A program made the translations under genes and the position numbers. Under the pieces are notes generated by a model that was not told the DNA's origin, ran no database searches, and worked only from the letters and a program-made list of their open reading frames with translations. A stretch of 64,000 bases of DNA from Gymnorhina tibicen (taxonomy: Eukaryota > Chordata > Aves > Passeriformes > Artamidae), in NCBI GenBank assembly GCA_013399875.1, contig VXAZ01008267.1:1569141-1633140 (forward strand), read 5' to 3'. This document shows, piece after piece, positions 38,001 through 48,802 of this stretch. Numbering within the stretch: position 1 is the first letter of the stretch; the number at the start of each line of letters is the position of its first letter.

Positions 38001-41000
38001 AAGGGTTTGGAGATGTTAAAAAGAAATAAATACCTGCTGTAATAAATATGTATGTTTATTCACAAGCCTGCATGTATACATGTACACAGAAAAATATGTA
38101 TTAATGAAGATGTATGGTTACTTGGAGTTTTATTTTAATGCCTGCCCTCTAGAAGGTATTTCACTCAGTCTCTTAGATTGACTGCCAAGAAAATGCTGAA
38201 GTCTTAGATCATATCCTATCAGGCAAGTTGTAGCTCAAGAGAAGTCAAAGTTGTGAAAAAATCTGTCTCTGCCACAACAAAAATCTGGTGTTGTTTCAAA
38301 CTGGGAAGAAAGAATGAATTTAATAGAGCATGTTTCCTCCTATACCCTTCCACCTTTTCAGTTCCTTATCTAGTCAGGGAGAGAGGTGGATGTGTACAGC
38401 AGGTTCTGTTTTTCTTTCCAATATGAGGAAGAAAAGAGATCAGTAGCAAGATAATCCTTCCTGATGCAGATTCTGTGACACCAAGAGCTGGGTAGTCCAA
38501 CCAAAATATATAAGCAGAAAGGCCCACAAGGGCATTTTTAGAAAAGCTAATGAATCATGAAGTGTGAGAACACAAGCATGCAGAGTTTAAGTTTACATAC
38601 GTCCAGTTTGTATCTCTTCAGTCTTCTCTCATTAAGCTGAGGAACGAGTTGCAGTAAAGGATGCAGGACAGACGACTGAGAGGACACGAACACACACACA
38701 TGAGCAACAGTGACATTTAGCCCTTATGATGCAAAAAAAGTATCTTTCTGCAATATTGGCTTATGGACCAAACATGCATCAAAAAAGGACTGAAGATGTT
38801 AATTGAGAAACTTACTTTTTTAACATTTTGACTTGACAACAAACAGGTATCGACATTTATATTTACACTACACAGAGTGATGGAGGGAAAAGCTATGCAT
38901 CCTACCTTTACTAACTGAAAGTTCAGAACCATTTACAGACTTCTGGAATTATTCAAACTTTGATCAGTCTCTATGAGCAGTACTGAGAATATTTCCATAC
39001 AGTTTTCCTACTAACACTTCTACAATTTTCTACTACGGAAATTAGCAGCTTCAACCTCTGTCGTACTGAAAGGTTCATTTTACTTCAAAATAAATGGCAA
39101 CAAAAAAAAAAAGGGTTTCTTGCTAGAGAATAGTGTACGTTAGAAATCCATTCTCAAGTGACATTTGTAACCATGGCGCTGGTCACTCTATCTAAGCTCC
39201 AATCATGAAATTCCTTGTGTTCCACAAGACTTTGAGCTTGCAGACAGCCTAGTTAAGCACAGTGGCATTGTGTGCAGCCTAAGTGCTCACCCTGGAAAAA
39301 CACAACCATGTGAGATTTTGGAGAGAGGTCACACAGAGAAATAAAGTATAAAAACCTGTGCTCCATTGACCAATTTAAATCCTCAACTCATATAAATGTA
39401 ATTTAAAAAATAATTTAAAATTTTTGATACAATACTTCTTACATTTTTGATACAATATTTCTTACAAAAGTAGTACAATTAAGAGAATTGTAATATGTGG
39501 AGTAACCAGAGTTACCAAAGTGTTATTGTACTTAGTAGATAAAAAGAACTTGCTTATTTGTAGCCAATTTTGTGCTATATGCCTACGGTAGGCAACCATA
39601 ATACCTAAAAGGTAGGAGTCTGATGTGAGTGAAGGAGTTGATAGACATCCCAGCTGTCCACTTGGGCTCTGTCTTGCAGGCAGTGGAGAGAGGTAATAAA
39701 GCTGAGGAATGGTGGGTCTCACGTAAGTTAGTAATCTCTGAGAATGGCTAGAAAATAATCATCTGAACAGCTAAACCAAAAGAAGTGAGAAAGCAGTAAT
39801 CTCTGGGGGCAGTGGCAAAGGTATTCAGGAGGTGGTGAAGTGGGATGCTGTAACCTGTTAAGCAGGAGCAGCAGCAGAAACAGCTCATTTCACTGTGCCC
39901 TAATTACCATTAAAGCCTCCAAAGCAGCTCTAACATGAAAACATTGACCCCAATATGAGCAATATCACTTTCTAGGAAGTACACCACCTATTTCTGGAGA
40001 AATGTAAAGAAGAAGGCAAAGATGGACATTGGCATGTAAGACTGACTGTTAAGAAACAAGAAAACATAATGAATGTGTTTAACTTTCTCAAAATCCTATG
40101 GTGCATAGATGCACACAGATAACAGAGTATGTTTACACTTCAAAAGCGAGAATGGATCACATGTACTTGACTTGTTGGTTTCAGACAATACTTTTAGAGC
40201 AACAATTCTTGGCCATGGTTTAAACTATATTTTTCATTCAAAATATAATCCGAAGTCCAAGTGAGACTTAAATACTATTTTGCCTTCCACATATTTATGA
40301 CGTGTGCAAATGAATTAATACAGTTTAATTAATAATTAATAAAAAATGCTTCAAGAGTATCTAATAGTTATGGTCATGTTCTCAGCTCCTGTAAGTTCAC
40401 ATTGTTTCACTGCTTGTGCTATGTTCCAAAACCCGAAAAAGGTATTTGATCTCATTCTTAAAATTTGAAACTACAAGGTTAAGATTCAGTTGGGATTCCA
40501 TGAACGTTTGGTTGAGTTTGCTGGATTTTTTTTCCACACCTGTACAGTACTGATGATCCTCCCCCATATTATTAAAACACCTTCTGTACTTTAAACATGC
40601 AACTACCAGTCCTGAGCTTGCTATGGAGTTGGAGAGACTACTGCAAAAAGGAACATTGCCTTGGTTTTATATACAAGCACACGTACTCACTCACAAGGAG
40701 GTGCTATGCCACTTACCATGACGTCTGAGTTGCCCGAGTCATGAGTCTTAGAATAATGAAATAAGAACTGTTTGAAAAAATTAAAAGTGGGGTTTTACTA
40801 CAAAACAGGGCAAGAGTGTTATGATTTTCTTGCCTTCTTTTTAGTGTGATTGTAGGACATATGTAGACATCTTACCCTTTTGATGTTGTCTTTCTCATCT
40901 AAACCCTGTGGGAATAATAGTTGGTAGAGAGGCTTTTATTCATTAAAATAAAAATAATTTTGATTACATACATAATCTTTTCAGCACTGGGTTAAAATAT

Positions 41001-44000
41001 TTTTCCTTGGCAGATGTATTATATATCTTAGCTTATCAATGTAACTAATCATTTCAAACTCTGTAGAGAGCATTGATTACTCTGCCCTAGAAGAGTTAGA
41101 TGTGTTTAGCAGATGTTCCCTTGTACATCCCCAGACTCTCTTAAATAAATTTCTTTGTCTATTGAGAATTCAGTTTTTCTAATCTAGAGCAATAAAAATG
41201 CCTAACACCTTGTACCCAACCTGGAGATTATTTTCCAAACATTTATGTATCCCTGTTGTCTTTACAAGGTGTTACATTCTGTCACATAGCATTTCAGAGT
41301 AAAAGCTGATAGAAATACTTCCAGCGCTGAATGACACTTTGCATTCTGGGTCCTCAGAATTCATTGTAGACAATGGCACAATGAGAGATCAGGCTAACAA
41401 AATGCTAAGCAGTCTTTTGTGTGTGTTACCTGTGGTTTTTGGAGAAATCCCATGACCAGAAAACAAAGTTCTTCCAGTGTACTGGATACCTAATGCAAAG
41501 AAAACAGGAAATCAGGTATTCATACTTCCAATTCTACTACATAGAACAAACAGTATCAAAATAGTAGAGTTACCTCTGTCTGACTCACCTGAGGTTGAGA
41601 ATCTGTGGACAGGTAAGCAGAACATGCATCATCTATCTGTAAGAGTTCACACACTTTTTTTAGGAAGGCAGAGTAATAAAAACAAGTGAAATATATATTT
41701 TTTCAGAAAAAGGTAAGTGCACCTAATGGCATGGCAAGCTTGTCTACTGTAAGGCAACCTTATAGGTCCATTCATTAAATACTTTGCATTCAAAGGGGGA
41801 AGGACCTTAACCACACGAAAAGGAAAACAACAACAACAACAACAACAAACTTATACTTGCCGGATCTGAACAAACATACATATCTGTGACCTTTATTCCC
41901 TTACTGACCACATACCCCTCTTAACTGCAAACTTCTCAGACTAAGTCATATTTTAAGTTATGGTTGTAAGCACCTGGGGCATGAGCTATGAACTTGAATG
42001 TCTTCTGCAATATCTTTGAATTATACACAACTGTGAAGAAAATGACAAAACTAAGGCAAGGGATTCAAGATCAGTCCTCAAACACAACTCCTTCAATTGG
42101 GTTACAGCATCCCTGCCAGGTGCATGACACATGCATCCCTTGAGTGATTATGATATGTGCTGGCACATCTCATGCACACCAGTCAATTTGTGCCAGCAGT
42201 TTCCTAAACACTGTGTGAAACACCACTGCTGATTGTCTTCACCAGTCTCTTCAAAGCTGTCTTCTTTCAGTGTGGTCATTATCTTGTCTTGGAAGAAGTA
42301 CTGAACAAGTGATTCCTACCCATCCTCTCCCTATGGTTCATAACCTTGTGTTAACTACGTCCTCCTTCTGTTGTCTCTTTTCCAGGATGAAAGAATACTG
42401 TAATACTGACTAATTTTTAGTGGAGCTATTAATAGAGAAGGAATAAGAAATGGAATAAAAGGTATTTGAGTTCATGGAAATAATATTACCAGTGCTGAAA
42501 GCTCCAAGTATTCTGTAAGGAAAAGTCTCCAACACTGCAACTGAAGTTGCACAGTTTAATAATGATGACAAAAATCAACTTAAAATTTTATTAAATAACT
42601 TTAAAGTTGTATCAATAGTAACCTCCATCAGTATATGCTATTTTTTTCATGTGATATTTGATAGTGTTAGATGAAAAAAATCTTTGCCACTCATGTTGTT
42701 CACAGGCTGCATAAAAAATACAGTGGTTTGGTTTTTTTTTTAATAGAGCAGGCAATGCAATTGTTCTTGCAATTTTATTATAGATAAAAAGCCCTAAATG
42801 GCACTCATTAGCAATGAAAACATTAAAGGACAAAAGAAATTTTAAAAAAAGTAATGCATATCTGAGCACTTCAGGACAGGAGATAATTCATTTTTCCAGA
42901 GACAGTCTGTGAGAAAGTGTTAGCAGACATAGTGGGAAAACTAATAGCTCACAGAATTCCCTTTTCAAGTAGGTTATATTGGTAACACATCCTCTCTCTT
43001 CTCTTCTTCCTTCATCTTGCATGTGTTTGAGTGTATTAGTTCAGCTTCACTACGTTCAGAGTAAGAAAGCATAGAGGAAGAAGTCAGCAATGAATGAGAT
43101 AAAACTAAACTGAAGTAATTTTGGAAGCTTATGTTAAAAAGAGTGTTGTTTCCTCTTGGGGATTGTTTGTGTTTGGGCTTTATTTGTTTATTTACTTGAC
43201 TCAGAGAACTACCATAATTCAGTAGCAGAACAAGCCAGAGACTGCTTTGTGTTCAACACAATGGAGTCTTTCAGCTAAAACCTTTGCAGAAAAAGCAAGG
43301 GTTGAGAAAAAGCCACAATTTCTGTTAATTTCTTTTAAAAAAATTAATAGTTTCTGTCTTTTATGCATCTTCTCCAAAATTTTCTCTCCTGTCTCAGAAA
43401 TATGGCCTGAGAATAGAAGATTGCAAGTTGCTTGGTGTTGGTTAAATAACATAAAGAAACAAAAGGAAGTAAGAGACAAGTAAAGAAACAAAATACTTAG
43501 TTACAAAGTTCTCGTATGTATAAATTTAGAGCCATTCCTGGAACATACAAGGTTTATTTAGAGGCAGGGTTTCTCCTGAATGATCCACTAGAAAAGTAGC
43601 AAAGAGGGAAGAATTATTATTTTCACTTTAAGAAACTCCAGTGGACGAGTATGAGTGAGTAATTAGGTTGATTTAGGGTATATAACTATATATCTAATTC
43701 TCTTTCCTTAGACCATTTCCAGTCCAGCATAATTCTAGTTATAATAGTAACTTTTATATTGCTTCTATTATGAAATTTTACAAAATTTAGTATCTTATGC
43801 ATGTTTTTTTCACTGAAATCAATAGGACCTCTGTCTTGATTTCTGGTCACCACAGGGACAAATCTTACAGCTAGGAAACCTTATCAAGACATGCAGAAAT
43901 GTATAAAACAACTTTTTAATCCAGAATGTAAATAACTAATTTTCAAAAATTCCTTAGAGTTATCAGGATCTTACTTCCCAAGAGACCATTTTTTCCTGGG

Positions 44001-47000
44001 AGATAAATATCAGTAGGGCTCATTCAAGTGCCAGTCTGGAAACAGGTTAGGTTTTGAGTCACTCTCTCCAGTAGGAACCACGGGGAGATGACAGTAAGCG
44101 GAATGTCTCCTGTAATGGTCTCAATCAGAAGAAATTTACTCTCTGCATCTGCTCCCCTGATGACTCACTTGCTTTCCAGTGTTACCAAAAGCTACTAAAT
44201 TAAATGTCAACACAATAGTTGAGGGTTGCAGCAACACCAGGGCATGCAAGTTGCAGCATAAACCCTCTCCACATTATGCCCTGCCACTCCATCTGTTCCA
44301 AAAGGGCAGGGAAGAGCCTGTGTTAACACGTGTCACACTCCAGAGTCAAAACAAACGTTCATTGCAGAGATGAGAGTGGAAGTTACGATACCAATCAGTA
44401 GCCAAATGTTAGAGGGGCTAGTTGACACAGTACAGCGTCCTTTACCTAGTAAATTAAGAGGCTAGGATAGGATTGAACAGTGTCCCAGCCTTGCATGCAG
44501 AACAGAGGATGCAAGATGCAAGACTGGATGAGTTGAAACAAATCCTGAGTATCATGTACAGACTATAAAAGCACCAGATGGGACACTGTGATGCCTCCAG
44601 GGACTGTGACGGCCTGGTCATTGACAGTTAAATGACAACTGTTACCAAACATAGCTCTCCACTGAGATAAGACAATCTCTTCTCAGAATGACATCACAAC
44701 ACTCAGTCCCAGCATCCTCCTGAAGCAACTGTTCAGAATATCTGAAAAATTAGATATTTCACCTCTTTGCTAATGTCAGGATAGGAGACATACAGGAAGA
44801 CAGACTGGAAGAAAACACAGATGAACTCTGTAGAAATGCGGGATAGTAAGGTGGGACTGTAGCAAGGATGGGCTACAGAAGAAATGGGAGGATACCATAT
44901 CGCAGATGATGCTTACCTCTTTCAACAGTTGCAAATCCTCATCTGATTTGAGTGCTTGGGATGGCATCGGTGCACCTGGAAGCACAAACCATGCTCAGCA
45001 ATGCTGTACAGCAAAGGTAATTTGTGTAAGTGTCCCATGTCAGAGATACCTAGCACAACTATTAACTGCAAAATCTGAGAGCTGCTTGGTCCTAGGAATT
45101 CTGTGACCCTGGGTGTTCTGCAGTTTGTCCTGTAGTTTTTTCCTGCTCTATTTCAGCAACGCAGCAGGACGCTTCTTCACAAGTTCACTGCAGATATGGA
45201 CACTCACATGTCTTAGCAATAAACAGTGTGGAAGTTACTTAGGTCTCACTGAGACATGCTCGGAAATCACATTCCAGTGCCTACAGCCTCAAGCTTTCTG
45301 AGAACTCTGCTCACCTCCAGCTCATGCATTGTGACTTGAAGATCTGGACTCTGCTTCTTGCCTTCATGTATGCTACAACTGCAGAATTGAACGTGCACTA
45401 TGTAATGTACGATTGCATATAAATAGTGTCCTTGATATGAACATGGTGTTTTGAGAAGCTAATAGACAGTACATGTGTAACTGGCTTTGTTTCCTCTGTC
45501 TTGCATATGTGATGTGGAAAAGTTTGGTCCCGTTGTAGATTAAATGTGTTATTAATTGCATAATGATGCAGTGAAGCTGTGCTTAACTTGGGGCAGCTCC
45601 TTTCTCTATCTCTTCCCACACAGGCTGCAGACCTGGAAGTCACTGTCCCAGGGTGCCTTCCAACTCAATGTCCAGAGTATCCCTCTTACCACATTGTTAT
45701 TGTACCTGGCAGTGTATTTCTGATAGCAGTGTATTGTTAGAGTCTCTGTAAATAACAGAAAGGAGTATCACCGAATTGTGAGTACACTAGACACCACGCA
45801 ATGGTATCAGTGAGGGGATGGGCTGCAACTCCCAAGGGAGGGAAAATGGTGCTGGAGAGGGTGTGATGCTTTATCTGTACATGCCTAGCACTGCAAGAAA
45901 CCCTACGAAGTCATCTAATTTATCCCTCTGCCCAAAGTTGCTGCCCATGAGACACACTTAACCAGTTTATACACGGTTCTTAAAGACCTCAGCTTAATAG
46001 AGATTTTATAACCTCCCAGGCATTCTAAAAATACATGTGGTCACGTTTTTTTAAAGAATTGAACCAAATTAAACAAAAAAGAGGTGAAGGTAGACCTAGC
46101 TAGAATGTCCAGTGAGCATGGTATAAATGCCCATCATGTTATTTGTTCTGCATTTACCCCTAATAACAATAATCACAACAGTAGTTAGTTCCAGGCATTA
46201 AGGGATGGATTTCAAAACCACATATTTGTACTGGCACAGACTTCAGCTGACTAATTATTATGGCTGCTTGCTTTGCCCCAAAAAAAGAATTAGAGGAGCT
46301 CTTAATTTCACACTATATAGTGGTGGGATATTTTTTTAAATCTTTGAGTTGTTCACATAACAAAGAAACTGATTTCCAATTATTTGTTTGATTTCAAGGA
46401 AAAATGCCAAATAAATTAAAGGTGCTACATTTGTCTTACTTTGTCTTCTGCTCTTAAATTAGTTTATTCAAAATGGAGTATTACCTGGGATTAGTATCCT
46501 GGTTACAAAGAGTAGAACGGGGCAACACTTCAAAATAGTACACCTTCCCCATCAAAGCATTGCCTGCCTATTTCTGAGCACTGCTTCTGCCATTGCCTGG
46601 TTCCCAAGGCTTTTCAGGGAGAGCTAAAGAAATTCATTAGTGTGAATTAGTAAACCCTAGGAAGGTTTACTAATTAGGGCACCAAGCAAGAAAGCCTGAA
46701 TACCCTAACTTTCTCCGTGTTTTTTTTGGCCTGTAGCATTAACTTCTGCATAGAGAAGGTAAATTATTTCATCCACTCCTCACTTTCCTTTACCCTTCTC
46801 CACATATTCAAAAAAATTTATTTCATGTGCAATCCCATCTGTTTTGTGCACCTAGGACTGTGTTCCTCTGAGGACTGAGCGGTGTTCCTCCATCACCCCA
46901 TCCAGAGCAGGGCTGCAGTACCTACAGGACTTCATCCATTTACCCAACAGCACACACAGTGAAACACTAAGTTGTTTGGCAATATACACAAAATAACCAT

Positions 47001-48217
47001 AGTGGGAAGGGGAAAAAGAAAATAAAGCAAGAGAGAGAAGAGAGAGAGAGGAGGGAGAGGAGGGAGAGAGAGAGAAAGGAAAAGCGTGTGCTATTGAAGA
47101 AGGTCCTATTCAAAGTGAACATGGATGAGGAAATTCCTCTACAAAATCAACATTGTCCACAACCCATTTGCTCTCCTATCCTTCAATTCTGCCATCTTTA
47201 AGAAATTCAACTTCTTTCAAGGCAGTAGAATGCCAGATGCACAGCCTGGGACTCACTTCTTACATCTTGTCTTCCCTCTACTGCTCTCCCTAGACAAGCT
47301 CCTGGCAATCATTTGTGTAAGAACAGTGATGAAATACAGTGTGCCATTGCCCTTCACTGTGCTCCTCTTCCTTCCCTCCCCTCTTCCACATCTTCAGAAC
47401 TTATTTTTAACATAATATTAAGTATGCTGTAATTCGATTTCTTTGATTATTGATATTAAAAAACCACAGCAAAGCAGAACAAAACCCCACAACTAAAGCA
47501 AATCGCACACATATAATATAAACAAAATGGAAATAGTCCTTGCACAGCATTTTGTTACTTTGCAAGGTGTAAGCAGCCAGTCTATCTGAGGTGGGGAAAA
47601 TAGAGTAAAGAGAGTATGGTTTGTTAAACAGCCCATTAGATGTTTCACAAGAGCTCCATGCTACAAAAATAGCAACTTTCAGGATTCCTCACCTGGTAAA
47701 TATTGCTACATGTTGGACTGCCAGAGGGTCCTAATTTTTCCTGCAGTTTTGTGATACATGTTGTTTAATCCCTTTTCTTACCTTTTTTAAATCAGAGTAA
47801 ATGATACTTAAAATTAAACCTCTTTTAACAAAAATCTGTTCCCCAAGCTGAGTGTTCTTGCCAGAACAGAGTAATCCTACCGGGATCCGGGAAGAAGTCC
47901 CCCAGACCAGTCCCCGAAACCGTCCCCAGCAGCTGCGCCCTCCAGAGCATCCTTGCCCCGCTCCAGCCGCGCCGCCGCCGCCGGCCCCAAGGCTGGCAGG
48001 CTGCGCGCACCTTGCTCCCAAATCACGCCCAGGGCTGGCGGCGCAGGAAGGGGTTGCGAGCGGGATGCTCCTCACCTTTGCAAGCAGACATCGAGGAGGC
48101 GAGGAGGACGAAGAGGAGGAGGAGCGGGGACCCGGGCAGCGCCGCGCCGTCTCCTGCCTTCCTCAGGCTGCGCTGGGGGGTGGCCGCGGGAGGCTGGTGG
48201 TGGCAGGGGTGTCCCAT
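34993..48217 (-). CDS. NMU: neuromedin U precursor, nine coding exons
   Basis: NMU is a secreted amidated neuropeptide that acts on NMUR1/NMUR2 receptors in feeding, smooth-muscle contraction and stress or circadian outputs. Exons on the minus strand: 48217-48076, 44975-44917, 41636-41589, 41489-41430, 40905-40876, 40767-40717, 38675-38601, 36433-36380, 35028-34993. Together they give 555 nt, 184 residues plus stop (human 174), with GT/AG at every border and matching phases. The protein has a hydrophobic signal core ([13 protein letters not shown], residues about 30-42), conserved [10 protein letters not shown] and [10 protein letters not shown] blocks, NURP starting FLFHYSK after a KR site, and ERRLKR before the mature peptide. 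The 25-residue NMU runs from YKLDEDLQG to GYFFYRPRN, with GRR for amidation. Recognition rests on the RPRNGRRS motif and residue-by-residue agreement with mammalian NMU. Confidence 0.97.
35029..36379 (-). other. NMU intron 8
   Basis: AT-rich, with one CR1 tail fragment (listed separately). Confidence 0.8.
35699..35765 (-). mobile_element. CR1 3'-tail fragment in an NMU intron
   Basis: aattatagaataatttaggttg..aaaatcatctagtacaaccctagcc is the reverse complement of a CR1 tail. Confidence 0.75.
36380..36433 (-). CDS. NMU: NMU coding exon 8 (core of mature NMU)
   Basis: 54 nt, phase 0-0, acceptor ttttttttttcag, donor gtatgg. Encodes [18 protein letters not shown]. Human has YFLFR at the end; here the residue before Arg is Tyr rather than Phe. 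This exon and exon 9 together make the receptor-binding C-terminal heptapeptide. Confidence 0.97.
36434..38600 (-). other. NMU intron 7
   Basis: No repeat or additional exon recognised. Confidence 0.75.
38601..38675 (-). CDS. NMU: NMU coding exon 7 (NURP C-terminus, cleavage site, start of NMU)
   Basis: 75 nt, phase 0-0, acceptor tgtcctctcag, donor gtatgt. Encodes [18 protein letters not shown] then LKR and YKLD. Cleavage after LKR gives the N-terminus of the 25-residue peptide. Confidence 0.96.
38676..40716 (-). other. NMU intron 6
   Basis: Contains a 23-bp tandem duplication at 39420-39465 and otherwise unremarkable AT-rich DNA. Confidence 0.75.
39420..39465. repeat. 23-bp tandem duplication
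   Basis: Two adjacent copies of atttttgatacaatacttc.. with a single c/t difference. Confidence 0.9.
40717..40767 (-). CDS. NMU: NMU coding exon 6 (NURP N-terminus)
   Basis: 51 nt, phase 0-0, acceptor tttcaaacag, donor gtaagt. Encodes [17 protein letters not shown]. The first seven residues are identical to human NURP; the rest has diverged. Confidence 0.95.
40876..40905 (-). CDS. NMU: NMU coding exon 5 (30-nt micro-exon)
   Basis: 30 nt, phase 0-0, acceptor tattattcccacag, donor gtaaga. Encodes [10 protein letters not shown] (human EQDEKDNTKR). The closing KR is the dibasic site that releases NURP. Confidence 0.95.
41430..41489 (-). CDS. NMU: NMU coding exon 4
   Basis: 60 nt, phase 0-0, acceptor ttctttgcattag, donor gtaaca. 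Encodes [20 protein letters not shown] (human ASNALEELCFMIMGMLPKPQ). Confidence 0.96.
41589..41636 (-). CDS. NMU: NMU coding exon 3
   Basis: 48 nt, phase 0 at both ends, donor gtgagt. Encodes [16 protein letters not shown] (human IDDTCSSFLSIDSQPQ). Confidence 0.96.
41637..44916 (-). other. NMU intron 2
   Basis: AT-rich, with a (CAA)n tract at 41826-41848 and no recognised extra exon. A CACGTG motif is at 44327-44332. Confidence 0.75.
41826..41848. repeat. (CAA)n microsatellite
   Basis: About eight uninterrupted CAA units inside an NMU intron. Confidence 0.95.
44917..44975 (-). CDS. NMU: NMU coding exon 2
   Basis: 59 nt, acceptor gtgcttccag, donor gtaagc. Encodes (G)[19 protein letters not shown], the counterpart of human GAPILPQGLQPEQQLQLWNE. 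It starts at phase 1, completing the Gly codon of exon 1. Confidence 0.94.
45887..46030 (-). mobile_element. old, decayed CR1/L3-like fragment
   Basis: Weak but ordered similarity to a reversed CR1 3' region: aagtcatctaatttatccctctgccc, then cttaatagagattttataacctcccaggcattct. Confidence 0.5.
47024..47080. repeat. GA-rich simple repeat
   Basis: Almost uninterrupted gagaga/gaggga purine tract in NMU intron 1. Confidence 0.92.
48076..48217 (-). CDS. NMU: NMU coding exon 1 (signal peptide)
   Basis: The ATG at 48217-48215 opens [16 protein letters not shown].., followed by a leucine-rich core and ..SMSACK. The exon ends with the first base of a glycine codon before donor gtgagg. The human precursor has a similar short N-terminus and ends this exon at ACRG. 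The frame is also open upstream to a Met near 48505, but the family length and the promoter position favour 48217. Confidence 0.93.
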
Positions 48218-48286
48218 GTCCGCGGAGCGCCCGGCGCCGCCGCTCTGCCAGCCGCTCTTCTGGGCATGTCCTCGCTCTCTGCCCCA

Positions 48287-48297
48287 ACTTTTTAAAT
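48287..48297 (-). promoter_or_regulatory. NMU: TATA-like box of NMU
   Basis: Minus-strand ATTTAAAAAGT in an otherwise GC-rich region, about 70 bases upstream of the ATG. This predicts transcription starting near 48262 and a 5' leader of about 45 nt. Confidence 0.5.
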
Positions 48298-48305
48298 GCC
48301 CTCGA

Positions 48306-48311
48306 CACGTG
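48306..48311. promoter_or_regulatory. NMU: canonical E-box CACGTG in the NMU core promoter
   Basis: Palindromic CACGTG about 9 bases upstream of the TATA-like box. This is the binding sequence of bHLH factors such as CLOCK-BMAL1 or USF. A second copy lies at 48740-48745, upstream of the island. Confidence 0.5.
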
Positions 48312-48371
48312 GACGAGCCCCAGCCGGGCTCGGGGAGGGCTGCCCCGCTCCCCCCGGGGGCCGGCGGCTGG

Positions 48372-48378
48372 TGACTCA
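48372..48378. promoter_or_regulatory. NMU: AP-1 type site TGACTCA
   Basis: A perfect TGACTCA heptamer next to a GC box, about 75 bases upstream of the TATA-like box. Confidence 0.4.
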
Positions 48379-48770
48379 CCCCGCTCCGCCCCAGGGCAGG
48401 GCCGCTGGAACCCTGGCGCGGTGGATGCCCCTGCTTGGCACAGAGGCGAGGCGCTGGCCAGGCTCCAGGCCCTTTATTAAAGCCCCTCCTTAAAAACAAG
48501 TCCATGTTTTAATCCCCCCGAGCCCTGCAGGAGCCGCGGTGGCTGGCGCGGAAGGTACTGCTCCTTCACTGCCGTGGATGTTCCGAGTGATGAAACGAGA
48601 GTGGCAAAGGCGGGTGTTCAGATACTGCCCCAGCCTTGTGTACGCGGGAGAAGAAGCGTGATTTAAAGTGGGGATATCGGACCCACTAGCTGATTTGCCC
48701 CCAGCTAGCTGAACGTGGGAGTAAATCTCGGGGATCTTGCACGTGGGAGAAACCGTCGGTGGCTGGGATG

Positions 48771-48802
48771 GGGGCTCTGGGGATGCGGGGCTCTGGGGAT
48801 GC
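48771..48802. repeat. 16-bp perfect tandem duplication
   Basis: ggggctctggggatgc occurs twice in a row, upstream of the NMU CpG island. Confidence 0.95.

Larger units (their letters stand above)
44976..48075 (-). other. NMU intron 1
   Basis: Contains a decayed CR1 fragment near 45.9 kb and a GA-rich tract near 47.05 kb. No additional coding exon seen. Confidence 0.75.
47930..48570 (-). promoter_or_regulatory. NMU: NMU CpG-island promoter
   Basis: GC-rich, CpG-dense segment covering the NMU start codon and first exon, sharply bounded by AT-rich DNA on both sides. It contains SP1-type GC boxes (ccccgctccgcccc near 48378), a TATA-like box, an AP-1 site and an E-box, all within about 160 bases upstream of the ATG. 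Confidence 0.8.

Noticed and set aside
39560..39760. Possible LTR (aataaagctgagg..) in NMU intron 6
   Set aside because: No TG..CA ends or target-site duplication could be found.
47852..48505. Several plus- and minus-strand frames of 115-175 codons in the NMU CpG island
   Set aside because: GC-rich DNA lacks stop codons by composition. The real coding content is NMU exon 1 (48217-48076, minus); the others are shadows.
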